From the NCBI GenBank assembly GCA_021904315.1, contig CM038918.1, positions 6,277,349 to 6,341,348 on the forward strand: a stretch of 64,000 bases of DNA. Direction: 5' to 3'. The notes under the pieces are model-generated. The model made no database searches. It was not told the DNA's origin and saw nothing but the letters and a program-made list of their open reading frames with translations. Position 1 is the stretch's first letter, and every line of letters begins with the position of its first letter. This stretch comes from Sphagnum magellanicum (taxonomy: Eukaryota > Streptophyta > Sphagnopsida > Sphagnales > Sphagnaceae). Positions 36,301-48,973 of this stretch are shown in pieces. A program made the position numbers and the translations under genes.

Positions 36301-36824
36301 GCAAACTTGATTTGATGCTGATATGTTAAGTACTTGCCTCTTGTGGCAACTGACATCTCCCGCTTACTTACACGAAGCGCCTCTGAAAAATGATCATTTC
36401 AAACCAACCCCCATATATGAGCATGCTGTTCTGTATCAAACATTTGATTGCAGGCAATGAAAAACTGTTGGGGGGGGATTTTAATATTTTTTCTTTTCAT
36501 CAATCTCATTCCAAAACCAGTGCAGTTATGATGATGTTCAAATTGCCTGGTATAAACTCCAAAACCAAAAGAACACCAAAACCCAGCTTCCTAGTTTCAC
36601 AGCCTATCTTTATGTCAACCCTAAATTCATGTTCTGAGTTCTCTGGATGCACATTGCCAGAATCTATTCCATTACAGACTCGGCACAGCTTCATGAGGAG
36701 AAAAAAAAGGAGGAAAAAAACCTCAACACCGCAAGCTTCCAGAGGATCTTAAGAAACAAAGAGAATACAAAACACATGCAAACTACATACCTTTAGCATC
36801 CGGTTTCTTCTTGAAGAGATTCAT
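33358..36824 (-). CDS. VPS2: ESCRT-III subunit VPS2/CHMP2-like (VPS2.2/2.3 type)
   Basis: This Snf7-family subunit polymerises on endosomal membranes for multivesicular-body sorting. Exons: 36824-36791, 36382-36338, 35949-35915, 35712-35662, 35345-35241, 34992-34921, 34656-34585, 34462-34382, 34103-34068, 33819-33761, 33409-33358. Phases close to give 213 residues, the usual CHMP2 length. The basic N-terminus MNLFKKKPDAKEAL is followed by core helices: REMSVATRGIEREIGSLQLE, EKKLVAEIKKTAKTGNE, LIRLRQQIAKLQGSRAQIRG and MKGATKAMASMNK. An acidic segment, DTLDDDEAEEETEELTNQVL, follows. The last exon encodes VDDMEERLAALRHL, a MIM1-type motif for the VPS4 MIT domain. The intron after exon 2 reads AGAG/GCAAGT, a GC-AG intron. 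The gene appears complete. Confidence 0.94.
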
Positions 36825-37680
36825 ATTCTCGTCTGGAGTCTGAACACCACTTTTGCTTTCCTTTCCTCCTCCTCGTCTCCCCCGCTCCCCGCCCCCCAAC
36901 GTCCGCGCTTTGATTTGGGTCTCAAAAACGACTCCGAAGACCCAGACTAGAATCTAACCGATCAAACGACTGAGGAATAAAAACGAAGGAAGTTTTCAAA
37001 GGTTCCTGTCCTCGTCACTCCCCGCCTCAACTCTTCCACAAATGCAACAACGGGAACAAACCCATAACGCTCTCCCCACAACCACCCCCCAGCCAGCTAG
37101 CTGTGACGACGACACACAAAACTTGCACCTTATTTTCTAAAATCTCCGAGCAAAAGATCAACAACAATGCAACAACCATAACATAGGATGATGATGGAAA
37201 GTGTAAGAATGAGAAGAATGTGAAGAATGCATGGGTGATGCCCAACCAAGAAGATCAACAAGAAGAAGAAGGACAAGGAGAAGGCAGGAATGTTGGGTGG
37301 ATGTTGAGTGAGACTGTGTGTGTGTTTTGGGTGTTACTACTGTTGCAAACGGCTACTTTGAATGTGCTGTTGCAAACGGCTCAATTTCAACACCTCCAAA
37401 GTCCCAAAAAAACAAAAAACAGAGCATCCTAAGCAGCGATTTTTTTTTCCATTTTGCACAAGTACCTACTACTTACATAATTTTTGCATCTTTGTTGGGG
37501 GGGGGGGGGGAGGGGGGGGGGGGGGTTTTTGCAATTTGCTCACTGGGTTCTCAATCACACTCTCTAAGTACAAACATTATTACAATAGGTAGGATGCTTC
37601 TTTGCCCTTCCTACTGACCAAACAGACCCCCACAACTCCGCAATTGTTGAAAACAATGTTACGATGACCCAAATGAAGAT
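36825..37680. other. Upstream region of VPS2-like gene
   Basis: Likely promoter and 5' leader close to 36825. Open frames seen here have no family resemblance. It ends with the poly-G tract listed separately. Confidence 0.45.
37497..37525 (+). repeat. Poly-G tract with single A interruption
   Basis: Fourteen G, one A, then fourteen G, in otherwise AT-rich DNA. The run could fold into a G-quadruplex. Length in the assembly may be unreliable because homopolymers are hard to sequence. Confidence 0.85.
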
Positions 37681-37779
37681 ATTGCAATCTTATATATTAA
37701 AGCAATAGTGGTGTCTGTCTGTGTGAGTAACCCTATAAAATTTAATAATTAAATTATTTGTCAATACTTATATAAGGTA

Positions 37780-38780
37780 TTGCAAATGAATTTGATATCT
37801 TTATTCAATACCTTCATCAAGCTAATGCATGAGCACATCTAATTCAATAATGCAATATCCCAAGGACACATTAAAATAACATATCCAACTTAATTCCCAT
37901 ATGCATTATCTTCATCAGGGCAACATAAATGCACTGGATCATTGTATTTTTTGCAATACCTTTAGGTCTAATTGTAACTATTTTGACTCATCTATTTCAT
38001 CCATGCAATATCCTATGGACACATTGACAATGTAATATGCAACCCAATTTACACATGCATTATTTTCATCAAGGTAATGCAAATTCACTAGATTATTTTG
38101 TTATTATGTAATACCTTCATGCCTAGGATAATATTTCACCTCATTTGATTCAAAAATGCAATACCCTAAAAATATAATGGAAATAACTTATGCACACATG
38201 CATTACCGTCATCAAGGTAATGCAAATTTACTAGATTATTTTAGTCTTATGCAATACCTTCATGCCTAGGTTATATATTTCATCTCATCTAGTTGAACAA
38301 TGAAATTCCTTAAAAATGTGATGGAAATAACTTATTGTTTTACAATACCCTTAAGCCTAGTTGTAATCATTTTATTTCATTTATTTCATCAGTGCAATAC
38401 CCTATGGACACATTGATAATATCATATCCAACCCAACCCACACATGCATTACCTTCATTAATCACAAATGCATTAGATTATTTTGTTGATATGCAATACT
38501 TTCGTACTTAATGTAATATATTTCATTTCATCTAATATAACAATGCAATACCCCAAGGACATAATACAAATATCATCTCCAACCATATTCACATGCGCAT
38601 TACCTTCATTTGGGGAATGCAAATCCTTTGGATCATTTTAATGTTTTGGAATACCTTTAAGCCTAGTTGAAATTATTTCATCTTATCTAATTCAACAATG
38701 CAATACCTTAAAAACATATTGGAAATAATTTATGTTGATTTTGTATGCAATACCCTAATATGGGTGTTAACTAATATTTT
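37780..38780. repeat. Diverged tandem array, about 153-bp unit, six to seven copies
   Basis: The phrase ATGCAATACCCTAAGGACA (variants) recurs near 37848, 38003, 38154, 38307, 38390, 38540 and 38697, spaced about 150-157 bp apart except for one short interval of about 83 bp. Between these lie ACATGCATTACCTTCATCAA and GCAATACCTTCATGCCTAG variants in the same order. This is a satellite-like array with high divergence among copies. Confidence 0.7.
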
Positions 38781-39757
38781 AATTGTGGCCTCACATAAGA
38801 CTTAGGGTATTACATGGATGAAAAAACAATCAGCTCCAACTTATACAATACCTTCATGTTATGAAAGTATTGCATTACAAAAATGTAAATGTAATACCTT
38901 CATCATAGATATATAAACTATTTCAAAATTTTAACTATGAAATAAGGGATTGTTTTTATGATGAAATTATTGCACAAAAGCATGCGTTTACACTTTAATG
39001 GACTTGCGGAAACATTTGGACTATAATTGCACTACCTTCATGTATTAGCAATATGTTTAATCAATTTTTTGCCTAATGCAAGATGTTCATACATTACATA
39101 TGGATCCTAGTAACCTTGTTTTTGTACAAATAAAATTCAATTTTTTTACAAGTAGATATATTTACATACATTATTTTTTAATGCCAATGGGCTATATCCA
39201 TGGAGGTTAAATTAATCTACAAAAATATGGCATGGAAAATTCATAGATACCATACACGTGGTACAAAATGTGTATTAGTCCAAAAATGGGAGATCAAACT
39301 AAAACCCAAAAAATGATCTATGACCATACTCTAACCGTTTTCACCATCACTCTCACTATAACCTTCATATGAACTCTCATTTATAAATCTCGATGATACT
39401 CCATTGACACTTCAATAATGTGTTGTTGCATTCTTTATAGATTGAATAGATTTTCGAGTGTATAATTATTAATTTGCCAAGATTGCCCAATAGAATGAAC
39501 AACTTGGAAAAGATAATTCTTACCCATGTGGGTTTTGGTACTAGTTTTATTCATAATGCATCATTCCACAAATGATCCCACTTGTGTGTGGCATAACTCT
39601 TTGCTTAAACAATTTTTTTTATTCGTTGCGTCGAAACCTAGAAAGAAAATTGCTTAAGTGACACGCTCCCAAGTCCCTAGTTAAACTCAAGTTAGGTCTA
39701 AGTTACTCTCACAGCGGAATTGTGAAAAACTTAGGGCACGCTCCCAACTCTCAGCAC
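38781..39757. other. AT-rich spacer with scattered GCAATACCTTCAT motifs
   Basis: Isolated fragments of the neighbouring 153-bp repeat vocabulary continue to about 39070 without clear periodicity. No gene is seen. Confidence 0.4.
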
Positions 39758-40480
39758 TAGAAGGGGTAGAAGGGCGTGTTGAAACTCCGGGATGGGACTA
39801 AGGAGAGCGACAAGTTATTCACTTACTCAAACATGCATCAAACTAACCAACAAGTTGGTTAGTACACATTCTAGAACACCCTTGGTGCTAGGACAAACCA
39901 TGGGCAACTTTGGACTCACTTGACTCATCACAGCTCGGACTTGGGGGGAGCCACCACCTTCCCCCATATAGTATATTTTGTGCCTCTTCGTGGCACCCAT
40001 ATCCGAATGGCTTTTTGTCCTAGGACTCCCAGGGAGGAGTCCCGAAACTGTCCCAATTTGGACTCTCAAGACTTTGCACGATCATAACTCCTTTCTCAGA
40101 CCTCTAATTGGGATGAGGTCTCAAGCAAAGTTGTAGCTCTCTTTGAGAGCTTCCCAATAGTGTGTCACACTTCACCTGCACGCACCGAGGTTGGGTCGAT
40201 TCCCGACTTTTAGTGGTCGGGAGTCAAACTACCAGTTTGACTCCTAACCCTTTTTTTTAGCAATAACTTGTGCTACAGATATCCAAATGGCCCATGCGAG
40301 GCCATTTTCGACATCTACACTTCAATAGCTTTCCAATGATATAAAGAAAATCCCAATGCAAGGTGTTTTGACCCCTGCAATTGAGTTCTGAATTTTTGGG
40401 AGTCCTCCGGGAATGTCCCAATTTCGAGAGTGTGAGTTTCATCCTCGCACTTCTCTCAAAATAGGGTTGCGACATTAAAA
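39758..40480 (+). repeat. Unclassified dispersed repeat, copy A
   Basis: This block aligns by eye, in the same orientation and order of motifs, with 41014-41815. Shared landmarks include the GGGATGGGACTAA-like start, CGGACTTGGGGGGAGCCACC, TTCCCCC, AATGAGGTCT-like, TTTTAGTGGTC, TAACTT and the closing GGTTGCGACATT. The element class is not identified and no coding domain is seen. Confidence 0.7.
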
Positions 40481-41013
40481 CTTATGCATTCATTGATGCA
40501 TGGTCTTGATGATGCAGCCCTTCTTGATGAATAAATGGACACTTGAACTTCCTTGGTTTTGTGGAAAGATCGTGTTCTCCACATAAATATATATCAACAA
40601 ATATTTTGTTAAATAAGATGCATTGCAAGCTTCAATTTTGCAAACAAACCTATGCCCATTTTTCCCCCAAATCACAACATTTCTTGGCAAACCCATGTAA
40701 CACATTTGCCCTTAAACTAAAAAAACAAAAAAAAACAAAAAAAATGTTTAAATAAATTATAAAAGATGAAGGTATTGCATTTGATGATGAAGGATACTAC
40801 AAAGGAAATGAAGGTACTACATGCACACCAATGATTCTTAAAGTTATTACATAAATAATAAGGGTATATTGCATATATAATAACAACTATTAATAGTGTT
40901 GTCACATTTATTGATGCACCCCCAAACTCCTTGAAAAACTCAAATGCGAATTTCAAAATGAAAACAATGGAAGGAATTAAAATATGTTTTTTTGTTCGTC
41001 ACAATTCAAGGGA
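40481..41013. other. Spacer between the two copies of the dispersed repeat
   Basis: AT-rich DNA with a poly-A-like stretch at about 40715-40745 and GGTATTGCAT/GGTACTACAT motifs (40770-40870). These motifs are reverse complements of the AATACC phrases in the 153-bp array. No gene is seen. Confidence 0.4.
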
Positions 41014-41815
41014 AAGAGGGGCATGCTAAAGCTTCGAGATGGGGATTAAATAAAGTGACAAGCTGGTCAATTATTCATATGGATCTACACAAACCAAACA
41101 ACAACTTGACTAATGCATAATTAGAGAATTTTTGGTGCACTAACGAGTCACGAACATACACGAATTCATAAAATCACCATAGTCTGGACTTGGGGGAAGC
41201 CACCACCTTCCCCCTTATAATATTCTTTGTGATTGACCACGGAAATTGCACCTAAATGTCATTTTTCCTTGGACTCCCAAGTCAGGAATCCCAAAATTCT
41301 TGAAATTAAAACCCCCGCCACTTTGGAGGTCTATAACTTCTTGTGTAAACCTTTGATTAAAATGAGGTCTTGTGCAAAGTTATAGCCTTTGTTGAGAGCT
41401 TTCTAACAATATGTGGCAAGCCACCTACATGTAAGTAATTCAGGGCGATTTTCAACTTTTAATGGTCAAGAATCAAATTGACACTTTGACTCCCGAAATT
41501 TTTTTTGGCCATAACTTATGTTATAAATACTCAAATGGATCATGTGAACCTATTTTAGACATCTACATCTTAAAAAAATTTCACTGGTATAAGGAAATTT
41601 TCAAGCCAATGAGTTTTGAACCTTCAAATTGTTCTTTGAAAATTCAGGACTTCATAAGGATTCTACTTGAAAATGTGTGGGCTCATTCCCTCGCACTCTC
41701 TCGCACTCACAGGAGTATGAATGTGACTCCCAGGTTACACATTCAGCTCGCACGTTTCCATGCCCTCGCTTTGGTTGCGAGCCCAAGGCTAGGATTGTGA
41801 CATAAATAATGAAGG
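41014..41815 (+). repeat. Unclassified dispersed repeat, copy B
   Basis: Diverged second copy of 39758-40480 with the same landmarks, including TGGACTTGGGGGAAGCCACC followed by TTCCCCC. The GGGGGAAG/CTTCCCCC arms around CCACCAC make an 8-bp hairpin kept in near-identical form in both copies. This copy has an extra insertion of CTCGCACTCTCTCGCACTCA near 41692. Confidence 0.7.
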
Positions 41816-41819
41816 TATT

Positions 41820-44800
41820 ACATACACAAACATCAACTACTAATATGGTTTTTACATATGCACTAAAGGTATTACATACTAACCAAAGACTACCAATAAG
41901 ATTCAACATTCGGCTAATTAGGTATCACCAAAAGATTTGGCCAAAAGAAAACCCCACCCACTCTTTCAATGTGAGAAAATGAGTTGGGCAATGACTTAAC
42001 ATAAATAAACCATTAATGTTGACATGTAAGATGATTAAAGATTACAAGTGTTTGTTGTTCTTATTCTTTTATTGTATGAACATTTGCTTGTTGGTGCGCC
42101 TCTGTTATGATAACATCTAATTATGCTTGTTTATTTGCACCAACAAGTTCATGTGAACTAGCAATTTGATTTGCCACAAATATTCCAACCAATGTTACAT
42201 CTTCCACCATAAGTGATGTTAACTCATTGTTTACATTAAAATTGTCTTCAACACATTGTTTGAACTTTTTGTGAATTTGCATCCTATTAAAATAAATAAA
42301 AACCAAAGTTTTATTTTTAAAAATGTATAAAGAACACTATCAAATCAAAATGAAAAAAACAATGCAACAACCATTATTAAAACTATGATATGCAACAAAA
42401 AAAGGACAACCATCAAAAACACTAGAATTAAGATGACCAACAAAAGTTGAGATGAAAAATGTATAAATCATTCTTTTGTGGATGGGATAGACCCCAACAC
42501 ATAGCTCCCCACACACATAAAACAAAAACAAAAACAATAATTAAAATTAGAAACCCAAAAGAATAATATTGAAAAAACCAAGAAAACTAGTAAAAAAAAG
42601 ATAAATAAATAAACATTTAAAAAATTATAAATTTAAAAAAAACATTAAAAAAAAACTTCAAACAAAAAGAGAAAATAAAACCAAATAAAAATTGAAACCC
42701 CAAAAAAGGGTATTAAAAAACCAACAAAAAAACAAAAAAGCAAAACTAAAAGCAAAAAAAAACCAAGCAAAAAAAAATAAATAAATAAAAACATAAAATT
42801 AAAGAAACCAAAATTAAAAACTTTTGATGAAAGCCACAAACCCTTGTTGCAATTGAAAGCTCCTAACAATGACAACAAACCTCTATTGCCATCATTGCCA
42901 AACCTCTATTACCATTGTGGATTTGTAAAGGATAGGCTACAAAATACTCATTTCTTCCAATTGTTCCTTGTGTTGCTCCTCATGTTGATCCTCCCCTTTT
43001 TGTTGTTCTTGTCCTCCTCTTCCACGACTCCACACACACAAAACTAAAGACACACATAAAAAGACAAAAGAAAGAAAGAAGAAACACAAATACAAGAACA
43101 AAAAAGTCACAAAAACCTCAAACAAAGACACAAAACAAAAAGCAAAGAAAGAGGAAGAGAATGACAAAAAGGCCACAAAGATTTCAAACAAAGCCACACA
43201 TGGCAAAAAATAGGGTCGTTCAAGCCTATAGTTAATATAAACTAGTGTGGCATGTGCCATTGGCCCAAGTGTGAACCTAGTACAAAATAGAGAAACTCAA
43301 CATGTGGACATTGTTTTACAATGTATGTATCAATATTTTTCAATGGCCAAATATGAAAGGAAATCATGCTTGAATTGAATGGTAAGCCTTCAATTGTTGC
43401 CACGTTCTCAACTGATTTTTCCTTCCAAAACTTGGTTTTTGGAATTTATTTGAATTTTCAGCAACAAAAACCACTTAAAATGAATATCTCCCACATTTTG
43501 AATCCAAATCTTACCAAATAAATTCCATTAAATCATGTTCATCAAGATCTTTCCAACAACACCAAAGGCACATTCCAATTCTTCCACAAATTTCAGCTAT
43601 GATTAAATTTAAATTTTAGTGAAGACATCATTCAATATTCAATAACTTTTGCACCACAAGTCCAAATGTCATGGAACCAAGCACCCCTCCTTGTTGAAAA
43701 CTTTGCAAAGACATCAAGAACATGATCTAAAACATCCTGGTTTGGTGGATCTCATAAGTACAAAACAAAACAAACTACCTTCATAGATAGATTAACAAAT
43801 GCAACAACTTTTGTGTTTAATTCATAGTGAATGAGAAAATTTCAACATCTAAAAGATAACAACCAATGAAAATCCATGCTCAAAACTTTGGGATATTTCA
43901 AATAATCCAAATTTTTAAAAATATCTATTAAGATAGAATTGTCCATCACCAATCACTACCCTATGACCAAACACTTTTCTAGATCTTTGTCATATGTGCT
44001 TCATTTTTAGTAATTTAATATGTTATGAGAGTGCTACCTCAAGCTCTAGAAATCATCTTTGACATGCAAAAAAAAAAGTAGTAATGGAAAAATAACAAGA
44101 AGAAAAATAAACTTTTCAACTTACAATTTTTTAAATTTTTTCTTGGGACCCCTCCTACTTTCAAAGCTTCTAACTTTCTCATTTCTAATTCATTTTAAAC
44201 TATTTAAAGTGTTATAGGAACGCCATCTTCAGTCCTACAAATCATTTTTCAATTATAATAACAATAGAACAACATACAAAGAATTTTTTGGGTGTTTGAA
44301 AATCAGCTTTGTTTTTTTTAGTTTTTGACCCCCTCTATTGGGGGGCCGGGGGGGGTGGGGCATAACTTTCTAGTTTATAATCCGTTTTTGAAAAGAATTA
44401 GTGTGTTAGATGTGCTAAGAGGAGGCGTTCAAATTTTGTTTAGACACCAAAAACAATGGAGCCTTCCCCTTGGATTTAGCTTGCCCTAAACGCTTGAGTG
44501 TTCACTCATCGACCATTTTACCCCATACAATTCTCTTGTAGTCCTTTAGATTTCCATTGACCTTGTACTTTATGTATGCATATGTATACAATTCAAATGA
44601 CAGACTATGGACATTGGACATTTGTGTTTTATGGGAAACATGTTTCCATATGTTCTCCAAATTCATGACAATGCCATGTGAAGGAATCAAACCCTAGGAA
44701 AGTTTCCTTACCCACTATAGCATATGGCTTACCTACATACCCCAATGAGGTTAATGATTTTAAGAAAACCAATGAATTGGCCTACAAATGTCAATTGGCC

Positions 44801-44938
44801 AAAATTAGTGTACCAAACAAGCCAAGATTATAGAAACAAAGGACACCACAAAATAATTATGTTGATCCAAGCCCTTGTTATCACCAACTCAAACAAATAT
44901 CAAAAATGAAAAACAAGAAAAACATAAAATTGCAAGAA
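41820..44938. other. AT-rich gene-poor DNA with A-rich low-complexity block
   Basis: The plus strand from about 42530 to 43200 is strongly A-rich (AAAACAAAAAA, AAATAAATAAAT types). G-rich sequence occurs at about 44340-44360. No supported gene is seen in this stretch; the open frames are low-complexity or lack family resemblance. Confidence 0.45.
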
Positions 44939-45256
44939 TTAATCACAACAGAGGAATTTTGCTTGAATATGTGAAAATTCCAAAAAAATAAAATTCCAAG
45001 AACCATATGTTATCACCATACCATACACACATCTCCTTCCATTCTTGGATGGCAACATCATATGGAAAATTATCACTAAATCCAAATGACTAATGAACCT
45101 ATTTTTGAGCTTTGATTTCATAAAACTTAAAATGTTGAAAGTGCACTCATCTTCCACTAATCCAATAACTTGGATTGCTACAATCTTTACCAACCTAATA
45201 AATTTCAACATGTGATGAATCATAACCCAGTTGGTAGTTAACCATTTCCATAGCAA
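44939..45256 (-). mobile_element. Decayed hAT-type transposase fragment (C-terminal dimerisation region)
   Basis: The minus-strand frame contains KIVAIQVIGLVEDECTFNIL followed by SFMKSKLKNRFISHLDLV. This matches the C-terminal dimerisation region of plant hAT-like transposases, typically VLGSVEDERTFSTLSFMKSKLRNRL. Upstream catalytic parts were not found in an open frame nearby and no terminal inverted repeats were identified. Treated as a relic of a DNA transposon. Confidence 0.6.
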
Positions 45257-48200
45257 GTTAGTTTGTTTTCCCTCATCTAAATGTCAAGGAATTTAGAATA
45301 AAAATTCATTTGATCCAATTTTAAGTTTTGGTTTTACTTTAAGAAGTTTGAAAATTTACATCTATTGCGTTAGATGGAGTCAATTTGTAAATGACTATCA
45401 AAATGACTCATATAATTTTTAAAAATTCATTGAAAAAAATATAGATGATAAGAACATTTTAACCCCATTCAAAAAACACTCATACTTTAAAAAATGTGGA
45501 ATTCTAAAACTTTAAATTAAAAAATGTTTCAAAATTGCTTCAAAAATTTTAGGTTTCAAAAGTCCTTTACCATGTATAAATGGGTTATAATGTACATGAT
45601 GTATTAAAAATAATTATAATTTAGAATGTAATAAAACTAAAGAATGTGAAGTTTTAATTTTTGGTGATAATTAAAAAAAAATTCAAGATGAAACTTTGAA
45701 TATGTAAAGAATCTACACATTTAAAAAAATTCATATTTATTCAATTATGACTAACAAAAAAAATGTGATGCATTGGGGAAATTTTAAATATTTTAAAAAA
45801 AAAGTTACAAAAAATTTCATTCAAAATTCATTTGCATGTAAAAAAATAATTCGGGAAAAATGACTTGTAGTCCTTTTCCAAAATAATACTTTTGGCTCCT
45901 AGTTATAGGTTTTGACCCAAGTAGTTAGGAAAGTATAAGATTAAGATAATTAAATAATAGTCATGTAAATATTTTTATTTTATTTTATGTTTTGCCTTTA
46001 AGATTAAACTTTTTGATGTCATCCCAAAATGGCAAATGTGTTTTAATGTGAGAATAAGGGAGAAGGCACCTTCTTTATATAATTTATGACATTGGATTCA
46101 AAAACAAATCATATAGGTTTAGTATTTTAGTTTTTAAAAATACAAATTGAGTTGGAACTACAAAAAGATTTTCCCACATACATTTTTTTTCTTTATAGTC
46201 ATTTAATTCAATTAATTATTATCTTATACTTATATATGAATTAATTGATTAATAATTAATTATCAAAATAATTTATCTAATTTTATTTGAATTAATTAAC
46301 CAGTTACTTGGTTATATAAATTAATTAATATAATTCAGATTTTTTATAATAAATTTACATAATTAGTATGAGATAATTAATTATTAATTAATTAATTGAA
46401 GTAATCAGTTTAATTCATCTAATTTTTTGTTAGTTATTTCAAATAATTAAGTTTTTGATTTCAGATAATTTATTATCAGATGATTAATTATCTAAATTCA
46501 TATAATTAGTCATTTATTATCTGAGTTTTGAAATTTCTTATTAGTTATTTTAATTAACTAACAAATTAGTTGTTTAAATAAAACAAAATTTTAATTCATA
46601 ATAATATTTAATTATTCAGATAAATAAATAAATAAATAATATATGACGTAATTACATATTAACTAATATTTTAAATTAATAAATTATTTGCAAATAATTC
46701 ATTACTAAAAATTAAATATGACTTTATGTAGAAAACATCAAGGTGTAAAATAGGCATATCCATATGTCCACCCGAAATGGATTTTTAATATTATATATTC
46801 ATTTATTATAATTCACATTTGAATTAATTAAATGTATCCAAATAATAATTTTTTTAATGAATTTTAATAATTAATGATATGGTGATTAGTGATAAGATAA
46901 TTTTTATCTTAATTAATTGGTTTAATTCATTATTAAATCTCTTAAATTCAGATATATATAGGTATATTTATGAGTAATTAGTTTAATTAGCATAATTAGT
47001 TAGTTAATTTATTTGAAACTAATTATATGAATTACACTTATTTATTTAGATTAATAATCAATTGTTTAGTATTATTAATAAGTTCACGGTAATTAAATGT
47101 ATTAAACATAATTAATATTTAATAGTCAAACTATTGAAACCATAATTATTTATAAAATATTACGAATGAATTTGTATCCTTATTAAATTATAAGTTGTTG
47201 CACAATAATCACTACATAGTTGAACATTAGTGATTCAATAGTGGCACATTAATGGCCTTACTAGTTGAATCAAATTGGAATCATAGTCGAAAATTAGTTA
47301 CAAATGTATGCCATGATAGGTGGTGGAAATGTGAACACATGACATGATCACATGGATCTACATCATACACTAATTGTAACATAGTTGTTATGTAAGTGGC
47401 ACATGTATAACATTTTTTAATTAATTGTCACATGCAAATACATTGTAACCTCTTTAAAAAATCAAACATTACTGACTACAAATGTATGTATGGTGCATAC
47501 AAATTACCATATAAAAGATCTTTTTTTAATTCATTTGCAACTATAATATAACTAACTAATTTTTTGACGTGACAATTTATTTATTAATTCCTCGTATTTC
47601 TAGGAGGATAGTTGCACAATAGTTGTATATGAATTATTTTTTGAGCTTTAGTTGTAGGGTAGCGTGGTTTTAATAAACACAATTTCCCATAGTGAATATT
47701 TTGTTGAAAAAATCTTCCATTGATCAGCAATGAGTTCATCAAAACACGTGTAAGGTTATCCAAGGTTTTTTTTTTCCAAAAAAAAAAATCTTCAATAAGC
47801 CCAAGCAAGGTTTCAAAAAATTGCAAAAGATCAATTGGAGCCATCAACAACCCTTTCCACAGTCAACAAAATGGGGAATTGGCACCAATCATTCACCACA
47901 TATCCATGCACTAAAACCCAACTTTGGTTGTCAACACTTGTCATTTCGTATGTTGTGAATGCAACATATCCAACAAACCCATAACTTCCTTACTCACCTT
48001 CAACACCTGCTAGTGGACAGAATCAACCATTTCCCAATTTCATGAATCACTCCAATGTTTTTGTGGGTTCCTTTTCAACTTCAAAAAAAATCGAAGAGAG
48101 ATTTGAAGCTCTTATAATCAATCAAGGGTCTACCTTTATTCAATAACAAAAATATGGAAGTGAATTGTAGGAGATGATTATTATTTTCAGACACAAAATC

Positions 48201-48900
48201 AAATTGTAACTAGTCAATGACAAATACATGTTTCATATCCATAACCTTTTGCCCATATTCATTTCTTTTTTTCTTGACATGTTTCTCCAAAGAATCACAC
48301 TTTGGAACATTTTTTTTATTATTTCCTAACATTCCATCTTTGAAAGGGTTTAGTGCACACAATGCATCCAATAGCAGAAAGGATGCCATCATTTCTAATG
48401 ACTACTTCTGCCCAAGGTATTTTTACATACCAAAACTCCTAAACTTTTCAAGGTGGTGACTATTTGTCTTCCTACAAATTCACCTCCGAAGGTCTTTACA
48501 AAAAATTATTATTGGAAATACCTCTTGAACTTGAAATTTGGAAGAGCAAGACTTGGTGCCACCATGCGGCCACCCACTGATATTTGTTCTTAAAGGAAGG
48601 CAAGGAATTGAGTGGCTGCTTAGTACTAATTCCCGTTAAAAATAAATAAAAATCCCAAAACTTAAACTTTTTAATTAAAAAAAATCACAAGGTGACCACC
48701 TGATGTTACTCCCCAAATTTTTTAAAAATAATCATGGATATACAAATAATTTTATTAAAAAAACCAAAACAAATTAGGGGCCATTAAATTGAATTTCATC
48801 ATTAAGAAAATTTCCTCTTTTACAAAACATTCCCCCAATCTTTAAAAACAAACCACCCCTTCAAGAAGGAAAAATCTAAAGCCCCCTTCCCTTCCCTTCC
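45257..48900. other. Very AT-rich spacer
   Basis: From about 45900 to 47150 the sequence is dominated by TTAATTAATTA-like motifs on both strands. A short minus-strand frame at 48210-48392 (CDSLEKHVKKKRNE) is faintly reminiscent of hAT N-termini but not enough to call. No gene is supported. Confidence 0.45.
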
Positions 48901-48973
48901 CATCTTTCTTTCTTTCTTTCTTTCTTTTAATTTAACGTCAATACTCGGACCAGAGAGATCCATTTGACGACAA

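Noticed and set aside
48210-48392. Possible hAT BED-finger N-terminus (CDSLEKHVKKKRNE)
   Set aside because: Only a short, weak resemblance with no paired Cys/His zinc ligands in place, and separated by AT-rich DNA from the hAT fragment at 44939.
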